Positions 54,758-63,802 of a stretch of 64,000 nucleotides of DNA are shown here, piece after piece. The stretch lies in contig CALHVX010000017.1 of the NCBI GenBank assembly GCA_938036875.1, forward strand, positions 124,001 through 188,000. The letters are read 5' to 3'. This DNA comes from an uncultured Pseudomonadales bacterium. Its GTDB lineage: Bacteria > Pseudomonadota > Gammaproteobacteria > Pseudomonadales > Azotimanducaceae. Made by a program: the position numbers and the translations under genes. The notes under the pieces are model-generated. The model had not been told where the DNA came from. It did no database searches and saw only the letters and a list, made by a program, of their open reading frames with translations. Each line of letters starts with the position of its first letter. Within the stretch, counting starts at the first letter, position 1.

Positions 54758-55348
54758 ATGGATTACGAACAGTCAGACAACCCGGATTTAGCCTGGGACT
54801 TAGATTTTTCGAACCGTCAGCGTGCACAAGACTTTGTCATGCAGTTCGAATCTACCTTGTGCGTCTATTCGCCTTCGGTTCAACAGGTGTACACCACTTA
54901 CAATATGTACTTTCCTAAAGACTGGGATCGTAAGCTGGTGATACTGCCCGACCCTTCAGCCTTCCACGACACGTTCAACTTCATCGCTCACGATGCGGTG
55001 GTTGCCACGGGCCTGTACATCATTCCAGGCGAACTCATCGAGAAAGACGGGCTGTATCTAGCCAATGTTGATGAGAATCGCGCTATGGGCGACCGACAGG
55101 TACCATTTGAGCCAGGTATTAAAACCATCATGGCCAACCGCCCGGACGACGATCCATTCTTGCCGGTACTGGCCAAAGGGGATCTGCGTGAGTTTGAGCA
55201 AAGCTGGCCGGTGCTGCACCTTCACCGCATCAAGCCATCCGTTCTTAAAGAACTATCTGAGTTCGACCGAGCCTCACTGCGCTCGGTGGTTTCGGAAAAG
55301 ATGGAGTCTTTGTTCCTCATGCAAACTGCTAGCGCGCTTTCCTACTAG
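54758..55348 (+). CDS. Unrecognised soluble protein
   Basis: This 196-residue protein from ATG 54758 has no signal peptide, cysteine pair or membrane helix beyond short hydrophobic strands. It is acidic in the N-terminal third (MDYEQSDNPDLAWDLDF) and rich in Phe/Tyr/Pro-containing segments such as VLILPDPSAFHDTFNF-like VILPDPSAFHDT. A helical tail (LKELSEFDRASLRSVVSEKMESLF) ends it. No family is recognised. It stands between the GT2-like gene and a membrane protein, with gaps of 133 and 36 bases. Confidence 0.72.
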   Translation: MDYEQSDNPDLAWDLDFSNRQRAQDFVMQFESTLCVYSPSVQQVYTTYNMYFPKDWDRKLVILPDPSAFHDTFNFIAHDAVVATGLYIIPGELIEKDGLYLANVDENRAMGDRQVPFEPGIKTIMANRPDDDPFLPVLAKGDLREFEQSWPVLHLHRIKPSVLKELSEFDRASLRSVVSEKMESLFLMQTASALSY

Positions 55349-55384
55349 CTACCCTAGTACCCCCAGATTCAAAGCAGCCTGCAA

Positions 55385-56242
55385 GTGAGCGGGGCTCTTA
55401 AATCAAGCCGCGGCGCTCGCCTGGCTTGGTCAGCAGGTTTGTTGGTCTTGCTTGCGGTGGCTATCTTCGGCCCCGTTGATCGCTACGCCACCCAACTGGC
55501 AGACGGCCTGTTTAGCAAAGCCCTGACGACTTACGCCATCACTCGTAGCTTAAACGGGGTGATCTCCGTTGCCCAAGGGACCGAGATAGCCGTGCAACCG
55601 GTGGGTGTAGGTCTGACCATCAGTGCGGGAGAAATTCTCGATCCACTAAACGATCTAGTTGAACGCTTCTCAGTGCTGGTGCTGGCCGCCTGCGCCTCAT
55701 TAGGCGTGCAGTTACTGCTAACGGAGATGTTCTCAACCCTCTGGATCTCTATTGCGCTCGCCATTCTCGTCGGTCTCGCGCTGCTGGCGTTGTGGAGTGA
55801 GCGGCTTCCGGGCAGAACCACACTCATCAAGTTAGGTGTTGCCTCCCTTGGGGTAAGATTCTTGTTCGTCGGCGTCACCTTGCTTGGTGCATTGCTGAAT
55901 CAAGCGTTTCTCAGCGAACGCCAAGAGCAAGCGTTGCACACCATCAACACCGTCACTATGAGCCTCAAAGAGGAGGACGGCACCCCGCAGCTACCAACAG
56001 CGCCGGCACCGGAAGTCGGCTTGATCGAAAGTCTGGACAATTTTTTTACTGGGCAACGGCAAAAACTGGATATCCAGGCCCGCCTAGATGCCATGGCAAG
56101 CCAAGCTGAACAGGCGATAGCCGCTCTAATCAACCTGATCGTCGTTTTTGTCATGCAAACCATCGTGTTACCACTGGGATTACTCTGGTTGGCCCTACAC
56201 CTGTTCAAACTCCTCTGGCGCGCGACTCCAAACGGGCACTAA
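55385..56242 (+). CDS. Unrecognised inner-membrane protein
   Basis: This 285-residue protein has about five hydrophobic segments (LAWSAGLLVLLAVAIFG, FSVLVLAACASLGVQLLL, LWISIALAILVGLALLALW, LGVASLGVRFLFVGVTLLG and a last one near residues 245-278). A charged loop of about 70 residues before the last segment may face the periplasm. The start is GTG with no clear ribosome-binding site. The family is not recognised; similar uncharacterised membrane proteins occur in marine gammaproteobacteria as far as I recall. It precedes argC on the same strand. Confidence 0.72.
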   Translation: MSGALKSSRGARLAWSAGLLVLLAVAIFGPVDRYATQLADGLFSKALTTYAITRSLNGVISVAQGTEIAVQPVGVGLTISAGEILDPLNDLVERFSVLVLAACASLGVQLLLTEMFSTLWISIALAILVGLALLALWSERLPGRTTLIKLGVASLGVRFLFVGVTLLGALLNQAFLSERQEQALHTINTVTMSLKEEDGTPQLPTAPAPEVGLIESLDNFFTGQRQKLDIQARLDAMASQAEQAIAALINLIVVFVMQTIVLPLGLLWLALHLFKLLWRATPNGH

Positions 56243-56348
56243 AGACCGCAGGATCGACAACCGGCATCGTCTAGCCTAGGAATAGTGCGCCCGGACAGTA
56301 AATTCCCTACAATTCGCGCCTGTTTATCCAGTCATTTGCAGCACACTC

Positions 56349-57296
56349 ATGAACAAGGTATTTATCGACGGCCAAGCCGGAACCACGGGTTTACAAATTG
56401 CCGAGCGCCTGGCGCTGCGTGAAGACCTTGAAGTGCTGGAGATTGATCCTGACGCGCGCAAAGACGACGCGGCGAGGCAAACCCTAATGGCGCAAGCCGA
56501 CGTCACCATCCTGTGCTTGCCGGATGCAGCTGTAGCACCCGCTTGCGAGCTAGCGGGCAGTTCTACACGACTATTGGATGCCAGCTCCGTACACCGAACC
56601 CACGCAGACTGGGTCTATGGACTACCAGAGTTCGGCCCCGAGCAACGCCATGCCATCCGCAATGCAAGCCGCGTTAGCAACCCTGGCTGCTACCCACAAG
56701 GTTATCTGCTTAGCGTACGCCCCTTAATACAAGCGGGGCTGCTACCGGCAGATGTCGCATTAAGCATGCATGCGGTTTCCGGCTATTCCGGCGGTGGGCG
56801 CGCTATGGTTGAACAATACCAAGCCTTCACGGAATTTGAGCGCGAGCTACTCAATACCCGCACTTACGGCCTGGGGCTCGATCACAAACACCTACCAGAG
56901 ATGTTCAAGTTTTCCGGCAGTAGCCGTGCGCCGGTGTTTGTGCCCAGCGTAGCGACCTACTATCAGGGCATGCTGACCCATATCCCTCTGCATCGGGACC
57001 AACTACCTAAGGTGCTGGACGCTCAGCAAATTGTTGATGCTTACACCGCTCGCTATGCCGAGGAGCCTTTTGTTGATGTACTACCGCTGCAAGCGCCCGA
57101 TGCAGCCAGCGAGGGGTTTTTGGATGCTACCACCAACAACGGCACCAATCGCATTGAACTGATGGTCTTTGCCAACGAGCAGCGTGTGTTGTTGGTTGCA
57201 CGCTACGACAACCTAGGAAAGGGCGCAGCAGGCGTTGCCGTGCAAAACTTAAACTTGATGCTGGGCTGCGAAGAAACATTAGGATTAGAACAATGA
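56349..57296 (+). CDS. argC: N-acetyl-gamma-glutamyl-phosphate reductase (short type)
   Basis: ArgC reduces N-acetylglutamyl phosphate to the semialdehyde in arginine synthesis. The 315-residue protein is the type 2 (short) form: VFIDGQAGTTGLQI at the NADP site, the catalytic Cys in SNPGCYPQGY and the HAVSGYSGGGRAM block. It begins a coupled operon: ATGA overlap with the aminotransferase, which overlaps rhlB. Confidence 0.95.
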   Translation: MNKVFIDGQAGTTGLQIAERLALREDLEVLEIDPDARKDDAARQTLMAQADVTILCLPDAAVAPACELAGSSTRLLDASSVHRTHADWVYGLPEFGPEQRHAIRNASRVSNPGCYPQGYLLSVRPLIQAGLLPADVALSMHAVSGYSGGGRAMVEQYQAFTEFERELLNTRTYGLGLDHKHLPEMFKFSGSSRAPVFVPSVATYYQGMLTHIPLHRDQLPKVLDAQQIVDAYTARYAEEPFVDVLPLQAPDAASEGFLDATTNNGTNRIELMVFANEQRVLLVARYDNLGKGAAGVAVQNLNLMLGCEETLGLEQ

Positions 57297-58564
57297 CGCT
57301 TGCACAGGATCCAACAGCACTGAAAGCCTTGCACGAAGAGCTAAGCCAGCAGCTAAAACAGCAGACGGCTAATCGGCTGTCTTTGGATTTAACCCGAGGC
57401 AAGCCCAGCGCTGAGCAACTGAGCTTGAGCAATGCGCTCGAAGATCAGATCCGCGGTGACTTCAAAAGCCGTGACGGCGTAGATACGCGCAACTACGGCG
57501 GTATTCGAGGTTTGAGCGAGGCACGCGAGTTGGGTGCAGAGCTGCTTGGCGTTGATGCGGCCCAAGTCATTGCGTTCGGTAACTCAAGCCTCGCCCTGAT
57601 GCACCTAGCGGCAACCACCGCACTGAACAAGGGCTTGTGGGGTAACGAGAGACGTTGGCACAACAGCCCCGGCGTCAAAATGTTGACGCCGGTACCTGGC
57701 TACGACCGCCACTTTAGCCTCTGCGAGCAATTGGGGATCGAGATGGTCTGTGTCCCGATGCTGGATACCGGCCCAGATATGGCGGTAGCCGCGAATTTAG
57801 CTGCTGCAGACCCCAGCATTAAAGGCATTTGGTGCGTCCCCAAATATTCAAACCCAACCGGTTGCATTTATAGCGACGCCACCGTCGCCAGCATGGCTGA
57901 ACTTCCTTCCAAAGCCGCTGCGGATGATTTTGTGGTGTTTTGGGACAATGCCTATGCCGTTCACGATCTTGTTCAACCCCCGGCAACGCTCGCTAGCCTC
58001 GCTGAGGCAGCCACCGCCGCTGGCAACGACGATCACATCTTACAGTTTGCCTCCACCTCCAAGATCACCTTCGCTGGTGCAGGGCTCAGCTTCATTGCCG
58101 CAAGCGACCTGGTCCTAAAGCAGCTAGAGCAGCAAATAGGCTTTTCTACTATTGGTCCAGACAAAGTGAACCAACTACGGCATGCTAGGTTCTTAGATGG
58201 GCGGCTCCAGGCTCACATGGCCGCACACGCAGAGCTGCTGCGACCAAAATTCGATTTGGTTCAGCAAAGCCTGAAGGAAGGCCTAGCTGGCTGGGATATC
58301 GCTACTTGGACAGTGCCCAAAGGAGGCTACTTTGTCTCCTTGGATACCCAAGACAACATGGCAAGCGCTGTGATTGCCAAAGCCAAAGCCGCAGGGCTGG
58401 CCCTAACGGCAGCTGGCGCGACCTACCCCTACGGGGCAGATCCAAACGATTGTAACGTGCGCATTGCGCCCACTTTTGCAAGCCTCGATGAGTTGCACGC
58501 AGCCATGCAGGTTTTCCTGTTATGCCTTAAGCTAACCGCCTTAGAAAAGAGACTTGCTATATGA
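57293..58564 (+). CDS. Aminotransferase of the aspartate subgroup Ic (MocR-type Aminotran family)
   Basis: This 423-residue PLP enzyme has LDLTRGKPSAEQLSLSN, NYGGIRGLSEAREL, WCVPKYSNPTGCIYS and the PLP lysine in FASTSKITFAGAGLSF, the marks of the type Ic aspartate aminotransferase group (PF12897), not of the E. coli AspC type. It transfers amino groups between aspartate and 2-oxoglutarate. The neighbouring argC suggests provision of aspartate or glutamate for arginine synthesis. Stop/start with rhlB is ATGA. Confidence 0.9.
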   Translation: MTLAQDPTALKALHEELSQQLKQQTANRLSLDLTRGKPSAEQLSLSNALEDQIRGDFKSRDGVDTRNYGGIRGLSEARELGAELLGVDAAQVIAFGNSSLALMHLAATTALNKGLWGNERRWHNSPGVKMLTPVPGYDRHFSLCEQLGIEMVCVPMLDTGPDMAVAANLAAADPSIKGIWCVPKYSNPTGCIYSDATVASMAELPSKAAADDFVVFWDNAYAVHDLVQPPATLASLAEAATAAGNDDHILQFASTSKITFAGAGLSFIAASDLVLKQLEQQIGFSTIGPDKVNQLRHARFLDGRLQAHMAAHAELLRPKFDLVQQSLKEGLAGWDIATWTVPKGGYFVSLDTQDNMASAVIAKAKAAGLALTAAGATYPYGADPNDCNVRIAPTFASLDELHAAMQVFLLCLKLTALEKRLAI

Positions 58565-59769
58565 CAACCGCCGCCGGCGAACCTGAAATCACCAAACCCG
58601 AAGCGCCGCTCAACGCTGACGCTCCCGCAACCGCTCGCTTTGATGAGTTCGCGTTGCCCGACCCCCTGTTAAAGGCGATTGAGGCGCTCAAGTTTGAGTT
58701 CACCACGCCCATTCAGGACGCTGTGCTGCCCTTTAGCCTGGCGGACTACGACGTCACCGGACAAGCCCAGACAGGCACCGGCAAAACGGCCGCCTTCTTG
58801 ATCTCGACCCTCACCCAACTTTGGGAAAACCCCAAGGCGAACCATAAGAAAGGGACCCCGCGCGCGCTGGTGCTGGCACCAACACGAGAACTCGCCATGC
58901 AGATTGAAGGCGACGCGCTGGACTTGGTCAAACACATGGACCTCGAGGTGCAATGTGTTGTGGGCGGCATCGACTTCCAAAAGCAACGCGATCGCCTTGA
59001 GCGCGAACCCGTTGATATCTTGGTAGCAACCCCCGGGCGCTTGCTGGATTTTGTGAACCGGCGTGACATCCATCTGCGTGAGGTCGAAGTGCTAGTCATC
59101 GACGAAGCCGATCGCATGCTAGACATGGGCTTCATCCCTGACGTGCGCCGAATTGTTTATCAAACCCCGCACAAGAAGCAGCGCCAAACTTTGTTCTTCA
59201 GCGCCACCTTCAACGAAGACGTCATGCGACTGGCAAGATCTTGGACCTTAGAACCCGAGCACGTGGTGATTGCACCGGAAACTGTCGCCACGGACACCGT
59301 TGACCAACGCTTCTGGATGGTTGGTGCATCTGAAAAGACCAGCTGTCTCATCGATTTTCTACTTCGCACCGAACCTGAACGGGTCATTATCTTCGCCAAC
59401 CGGCGCGATCAGACCCACAAGCTAGACAAAGCCTTAAAAGACAAAGGGCTGCAATCTGAGCCCCTAGCTGGTGATGTACCCCAACGCAAACGCACCAGTA
59501 CGCTAGCGCGCTTCAAAGAGGGGGATCTCAAGATATTGGTCGCAACCGACGTCGCCGGCCGTGGCATCCACGTTGATGGCGTCAGCCACGTGATCAACTT
59601 CCACTTGCCAGAAGATCCTGAAGATTACGTGCACCGAATTGGCCGGACCGGCCGTGCGGGTGCTGAAGGCGTCAGCATTAGCTTCGTGTCTGAAGACGAT
59701 GCATTCAATCTTCCCGGCATCGAAGAATACATAGGCAACAAAGTAGAGTGCACGCAACCTGATTTGTAG
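58561..59769 (+). CDS. rhlB: ATP-dependent RNA helicase RhlB
   Basis: This 402-residue DEAD-box helicase has Q motif region FEFTTPIQDAVLP, GQAQTGTGKTAAF, PTRELAMQI, TPGRLLDF, DEADRMLDMGF, SATF, TDVAGRGIH and HRIGRTGRAG. Its tail LPGIEEYIGNKVE matches the RhlB end (NLPAIETYIG) more than RhlE or DeaD. In RhlB this helicase works with RNase E in the RNA degradosome. It starts ATGA-coupled to the aminotransferase and ends 8 bases before the kinase. Confidence 0.9.
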   Translation: MTTAAGEPEITKPEAPLNADAPATARFDEFALPDPLLKAIEALKFEFTTPIQDAVLPFSLADYDVTGQAQTGTGKTAAFLISTLTQLWENPKANHKKGTPRALVLAPTRELAMQIEGDALDLVKHMDLEVQCVVGGIDFQKQRDRLEREPVDILVATPGRLLDFVNRRDIHLREVEVLVIDEADRMLDMGFIPDVRRIVYQTPHKKQRQTLFFSATFNEDVMRLARSWTLEPEHVVIAPETVATDTVDQRFWMVGASEKTSCLIDFLLRTEPERVIIFANRRDQTHKLDKALKDKGLQSEPLAGDVPQRKRTSTLARFKEGDLKILVATDVAGRGIHVDGVSHVINFHLPEDPEDYVHRIGRTGRAGAEGVSISFVSEDDAFNLPGIEEYIGNKVECTQPDL

Positions 59770-59777
59770 CAAGGTGA

Positions 59778-62165
59778 ATGCAAGATGGATACCTGAAGGC
59801 AATGATTCGGCAACCAGTGCCGCTAGCGCCTAAAACATGGCTGAAGCTCTTGTTCAGCCTACTGCTCTGCGTGCAAGCTGTTGGGACTCACGCGGAGCCA
59901 GTGAGAAGCTACGAGTTCTTAAGTTCAGAAGTAGGCGCCGGAGACATCCAAGCGGCTATTCGCTCCAATCAGTGGCAAACGCATGCCGGTACCCCAGCGC
60001 AAGGATTGCAAAGCGACCCCGTCTGGTTGAGATTTACCGCTCCCGCCGATGCGGAGGTATTTCTAACAAACGGTGTTTGGTTAAATCAATTTGACGTTTA
60101 CCTGGTAGCAGGCAAACGCCCTTTAAAGCATTACGTCAGCGGTAGATCGATGCCGCTGTCAGACAGACCAATACAACACCCGCAATTCGCATTCCCCATC
60201 CCCGCACACCCTAGCGATCAGTTAATAACGGTTTACATCTATCACTACCTAAAGGGTGAATCGGCACGCTATCCCGCCCAATTTCTCACTGCGCAAGAGC
60301 TCACGGCGTTAAACACCAAAACGCATTTGCAACACGGTATTTTTTACGGTTTTTTTGTCATCATGCTGCTCTACAACCTTGCTGTGTATTGGGCTGTACG
60401 AGACAAAACCCACCTGTACTTTGCTCTCAACGCCATCGGCATGATCGGCTTTCTGGCCGGTTCTGATGGCTTCAGCCGCTTCTATCTTTGGCCTAACCTA
60501 CCGGCATTAGAGGCCCTAACCCCGTTCTGGCTTGGGTTAGCCATGATCTCCATCTTGCAGTTTACCCAGCACTTCTTTGGTGCGAAAACCCAAGCCAAAC
60601 ATTGGCTTTGGCCTACCCGCGCCCTTCAATTCGCAGCCCTAGCCATTGCGTTGTTATCCATGTTCACCAATCTGCCCGCCGCGGGCGAGTGGATGACCAA
60701 CCTATTGGGAATTGAGGTTGCCTTTATGTTGGTCATGGCGCTGTACTTTGCTCTATCCGGCAACTTTGGGGCCATCGCTTTCCTCATCGCTAGCGCTGGG
60801 CCAGCCATAGTGACCGCCTACAATCTTTTAGAGTTCCATGGCGAGCAAGGCTTCTTGGAGGAAGGTCTCGACTGGATATTCTTCGCCGTTGCCTGGCAGC
60901 ACACGGTACTCGCTATCGCGTTGGCCATCCGTACCCGCCGCTACACAGAAGCAACTCGAAAAGCCGATTTGAAGTCTCGAGAGCTAACGGCACAAGTACG
61001 TCAACTGCAAGACTCTACCAACATGTACAAGGAGCATCAGGAGCTTCAACGGTCGGTTCAGCAAGCCCAAAAACTCAAGTCCATTGGCCAGCTCACGGGC
61101 GGTGTTGCCCATGACTTCAACAACATACTCGCCAGCATCATGGGTTTCTCGGAGCTTGCGTTGGACAAAGCAGCCACCGGCCCAGCCAGCGAGCAAATTC
61201 GTTACCTACAAGAGATCACGCATTCTGCGCAGCGAGGTGCGGAGCTGGTCAAACAACTTCTAATCTACAGTCGCAGCGGTAGCAAAGAGCCTAGAGATAT
61301 CAATCTGAGTGAAGCACTGACCCAAACCAAGGCCCTGCTTAGGGGTAGCTTGCCTTCCAGTGTCATTCTAAACATCAACCTTCCTAAGACCGATATCACT
61401 TGCCGACTAGATCCAGTGTTACTGCAGCAAACGCTGGTCAACTTGGCCTTAAATGCAGCGGAGGCGATGCAACAACGGGGCATCATCGACATCACCCTCG
61501 CCAACCAACAAGTCCAAAACCTGGTCTGCACCTCGTGCTTAGAACGCTTTGATGGCGAGTTTGCCGTCATCAAAGTAGAAGACAACGGTCCAGGGCTAAA
61601 AGACAATCCGCAAGATCTGTTTAACCCGTTCTTTACGAGCAAAACCGTTGGCGAAGGCAGCGGCATGGGCTTGTCAGTCGTCCATGGCATAGTGCATGAA
61701 CATCACGGTCATGTGCAGCTCAGCGACCGCGCCCAAAGCGGCGTGCGCGCCAGCCTCTATCTACCCCGACACAGCATCACCGACTCCATTGAAAGCGTGG
61801 CGAACTCAATTTTGCTGGTTGTTGAAGACAACTCCATGCGCTCATTCTTACAAGAGCTGCTGGTTAGCCAAGGCTACACCGTTACGGCAAAAGCCTCACC
61901 GAGTGAGGCGCTGGAGACTTTTTTAGTGAACCCGCGAGCTTTTGACTTGGTTATCAACGACCACCTGATGACCCAGCAAACGGGTCTTGATCTAGCCCAG
62001 GAGATGCGTCGCTTGCGCCCGGACTTGCCGGTTGCCATGACCACGGGCAACCCCAACGGTCTCAACCCCAACGAGCTGCAGCGTTCGGGTGTTGCCGCGG
62101 TGTTCGAAAAGCCGATCAAAGCGCACCTAGTGCTCGCCAAGGTGAAGGGGTTGCTTGGCGCTTGA
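59778..62165 (+). CDS. Hybrid sensor histidine kinase with 7TMR-DISM sensor
   Basis: This 795-residue protein has a signal segment (LFSLLLCVQAVGTHAEP), a periplasmic 7TMR-DISMED2 domain at about residues 45-180, and seven membrane helices at about 190-390 (IFYGFFVIMLLYNLAVYW onward). The kinase core follows: LTGGVAHDFNN with His445, NLALNAAEAM, EDNGPGL, GSGMGLSVV. A receiver with Asp728 in LVINDHLM and Lys in FEKPI closes it. The receiver is atypical in lacking LDLxMP. No response regulator is beside it. The start may be ATG 59778 or ATG 59802. Confidence 0.9.
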   Translation: MQDGYLKAMIRQPVPLAPKTWLKLLFSLLLCVQAVGTHAEPVRSYEFLSSEVGAGDIQAAIRSNQWQTHAGTPAQGLQSDPVWLRFTAPADAEVFLTNGVWLNQFDVYLVAGKRPLKHYVSGRSMPLSDRPIQHPQFAFPIPAHPSDQLITVYIYHYLKGESARYPAQFLTAQELTALNTKTHLQHGIFYGFFVIMLLYNLAVYWAVRDKTHLYFALNAIGMIGFLAGSDGFSRFYLWPNLPALEALTPFWLGLAMISILQFTQHFFGAKTQAKHWLWPTRALQFAALAIALLSMFTNLPAAGEWMTNLLGIEVAFMLVMALYFALSGNFGAIAFLIASAGPAIVTAYNLLEFHGEQGFLEEGLDWIFFAVAWQHTVLAIALAIRTRRYTEATRKADLKSRELTAQVRQLQDSTNMYKEHQELQRSVQQAQKLKSIGQLTGGVAHDFNNILASIMGFSELALDKAATGPASEQIRYLQEITHSAQRGAELVKQLLIYSRSGSKEPRDINLSEALTQTKALLRGSLPSSVILNINLPKTDITCRLDPVLLQQTLVNLALNAAEAMQQRGIIDITLANQQVQNLVCTSCLERFDGEFAVIKVEDNGPGLKDNPQDLFNPFFTSKTVGEGSGMGLSVVHGIVHEHHGHVQLSDRAQSGVRASLYLPRHSITDSIESVANSILLVVEDNSMRSFLQELLVSQGYTVTAKASPSEALETFLVNPRAFDLVINDHLMTQQTGLDLAQEMRRLRPDLPVAMTTGNPNGLNPNELQRSGVAAVFEKPIKAHLVLAKVKGLLGA

Positions 62166-62202
62166 ACTGGTAGACTGCAACGCAATCTACAAGGTTTAGC
62201 TC

Positions 62203-63276
62203 ATGACTTTCGAACGCGACAACATTGCAGCCATGCAGGGCTACAGCTACGGCGAGCAACCTAGCGACAACCTCACCATCAAGCTCAATACCAATGAAAG
62301 CCCGTTCCCGCCGAGCCCTGCAGTGCAGCAGGCGCTGACTAGCTTTGACGCCGCCAAACTGCGCATTTATCCAAACGCTACCGCGGACCCACTTAGGGAC
62401 AGCCTGGCTGCGGGTCACGGTGTTACACGAGACAACGTTGTGATGACCCATGGCGGCGATGAAGCGCTACGCTTAGCGCTCACCACTTTTGTGACACCAG
62501 GCGCCGCTTTTGGCATGGCCGATCCCAGCTACTCCTTGTATCCCGTGCTGGCCCAAGTGCAGGACGCACGAGTGATACCCGTCAGCTTGAACCATGAGTG
62601 GCAGTTGCCCGCAGATGCGGCACAAATCTGGAACCAGCAAGGGGTAGAGCTGACCTGCATAGTCAATCCACATGCCCCTTCAGGCAGGCTTGCGAGCGCC
62701 GCAGAGCTAGACACCCTCGCCGGCCAACTCAACGGGTTGCTGTTGATCGATGAAGCCTACGCAGACTTTGTAGATCCAGCAGAGCAATACCAATCAACCG
62801 AGTTGCTCAAAAAGCACAACAACATCTTAATCTTGCGCACCTTCAGCAAAGGCTACGGGCTGGCCGGTTTGCGGCTAGGCTACCTATTGGGCAATGCTGA
62901 GTTGATCCAGCCGGTGCTGGAAAAAACCCGCGACAGCTACAACATTGACCACATCAGCCAGGCTTTAGGTGCAGCCGCATATGCTGACCAAGCTTATGCA
63001 GAGCACACTTGGGCTGAAGTTCGCAACGCGCGAGCGCAGCTTGTTGCCGGTCTAGGGCAATTGGGTTTCACCATGCCGCCATCACAAACTAACTTCTTGT
63101 TGGTTACCCCGCCCACCGGAACCAGCGCAAAACGCCTGTACCAGGGCTTAAAAGCCAAAAAGATATTGGTGCGTTACTTCGACGCACCTGGGCTGGACGA
63201 CAAGCTCCGCATTACCATTGGCACCGATGAACAGAACCAGCAACTCATCGAAGCGATAGGTCAGCTCATCACCTGA
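62203..63276 (+). CDS. hisC: Histidinol-phosphate aminotransferase
   Basis: HisC exchanges the amino group of imidazole-acetol phosphate in histidine synthesis. The 357 residues equal the E. coli length (356). Visible are IKLNTNESPFPP, the PLP lysine in RTFSKGYGLAGLRLGY, NPHAPSG and LRITIGTDEQNQQ. AAGG precedes the ATG. No other his gene is in the window, so this may be one of several paralogues with other amino-acid substrates. Confidence 0.92.
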   Translation: MTFERDNIAAMQGYSYGEQPSDNLTIKLNTNESPFPPSPAVQQALTSFDAAKLRIYPNATADPLRDSLAAGHGVTRDNVVMTHGGDEALRLALTTFVTPGAAFGMADPSYSLYPVLAQVQDARVIPVSLNHEWQLPADAAQIWNQQGVELTCIVNPHAPSGRLASAAELDTLAGQLNGLLLIDEAYADFVDPAEQYQSTELLKKHNNILILRTFSKGYGLAGLRLGYLLGNAELIQPVLEKTRDSYNIDHISQALGAAAYADQAYAEHTWAEVRNARAQLVAGLGQLGFTMPPSQTNFLLVTPPTGTSAKRLYQGLKAKKILVRYFDAPGLDDKLRITIGTDEQNQQLIEAIGQLIT

Positions 63277-63305
63277 CCTGAGTACCAACCCATCCAGGAG
63301 ATCCA

Positions 63306-63776
63306 ATGGACCACTTTCTATCAGCAGCAGAGATTGCGGCTATGCCGGAACGCGAGCATCAGCATCAATTTAACCACAACGCGATTCGTCTAACTCGCGC
63401 TATCGGTGACCACTTGGGCTTAGAACGCATTGGCATCAGCCTGATCCGTCTCGAGCAAGGTCGTGACAGCACCCATCACCACTACCACGAAGCAGATGAG
63501 GAATTTATCTACATCATCAGCGGCCAAGGCATCGCCAAAATTGGTGATGAGCACAAAGCAGTGGGCCCAGGGGATTTCATGGCGTTCACAACCCCTTCAG
63601 CTGCTCACAGCATGCACAACCCACATGCGGAAGACTTGGTTTACCTAATGGGCGGAGAGCGTAATTTCCCCGACGTTGTACATTACCCAGACGACAACAA
63701 AACCATGATCAAAGCTGGCAATCGACGACAGTGGGTACCTCGAGATACTTTGACCGATGTGGTCCCTGTAAAATAG
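63306..63776 (+). CDS. Cupin-domain protein
   Basis: This 156-residue single-domain cupin has metal ligands in STHHHYHEADEEFIYIISG and AAHSMHNP, the two conserved motifs with His-x-His, Glu and a second His. Function cannot be told from fold alone; cupins include isomerases, dioxygenases and sugar epimerases. A GGAG-containing ribosome-binding site lies just upstream of the ATG. It is 29 bases after hisC and may be cotranscribed. Confidence 0.9.
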   Translation: MDHFLSAAEIAAMPEREHQHQFNHNAIRLTRAIGDHLGLERIGISLIRLEQGRDSTHHHYHEADEEFIYIISGQGIAKIGDEHKAVGPGDFMAFTTPSAAHSMHNPHAEDLVYLMGGERNFPDVVHYPDDNKTMIKAGNRRQWVPRDTLTDVVPVK

Positions 63777-63802
63777 TCGTTGCTAGGTAGAGAACGAGTG
63801 GA

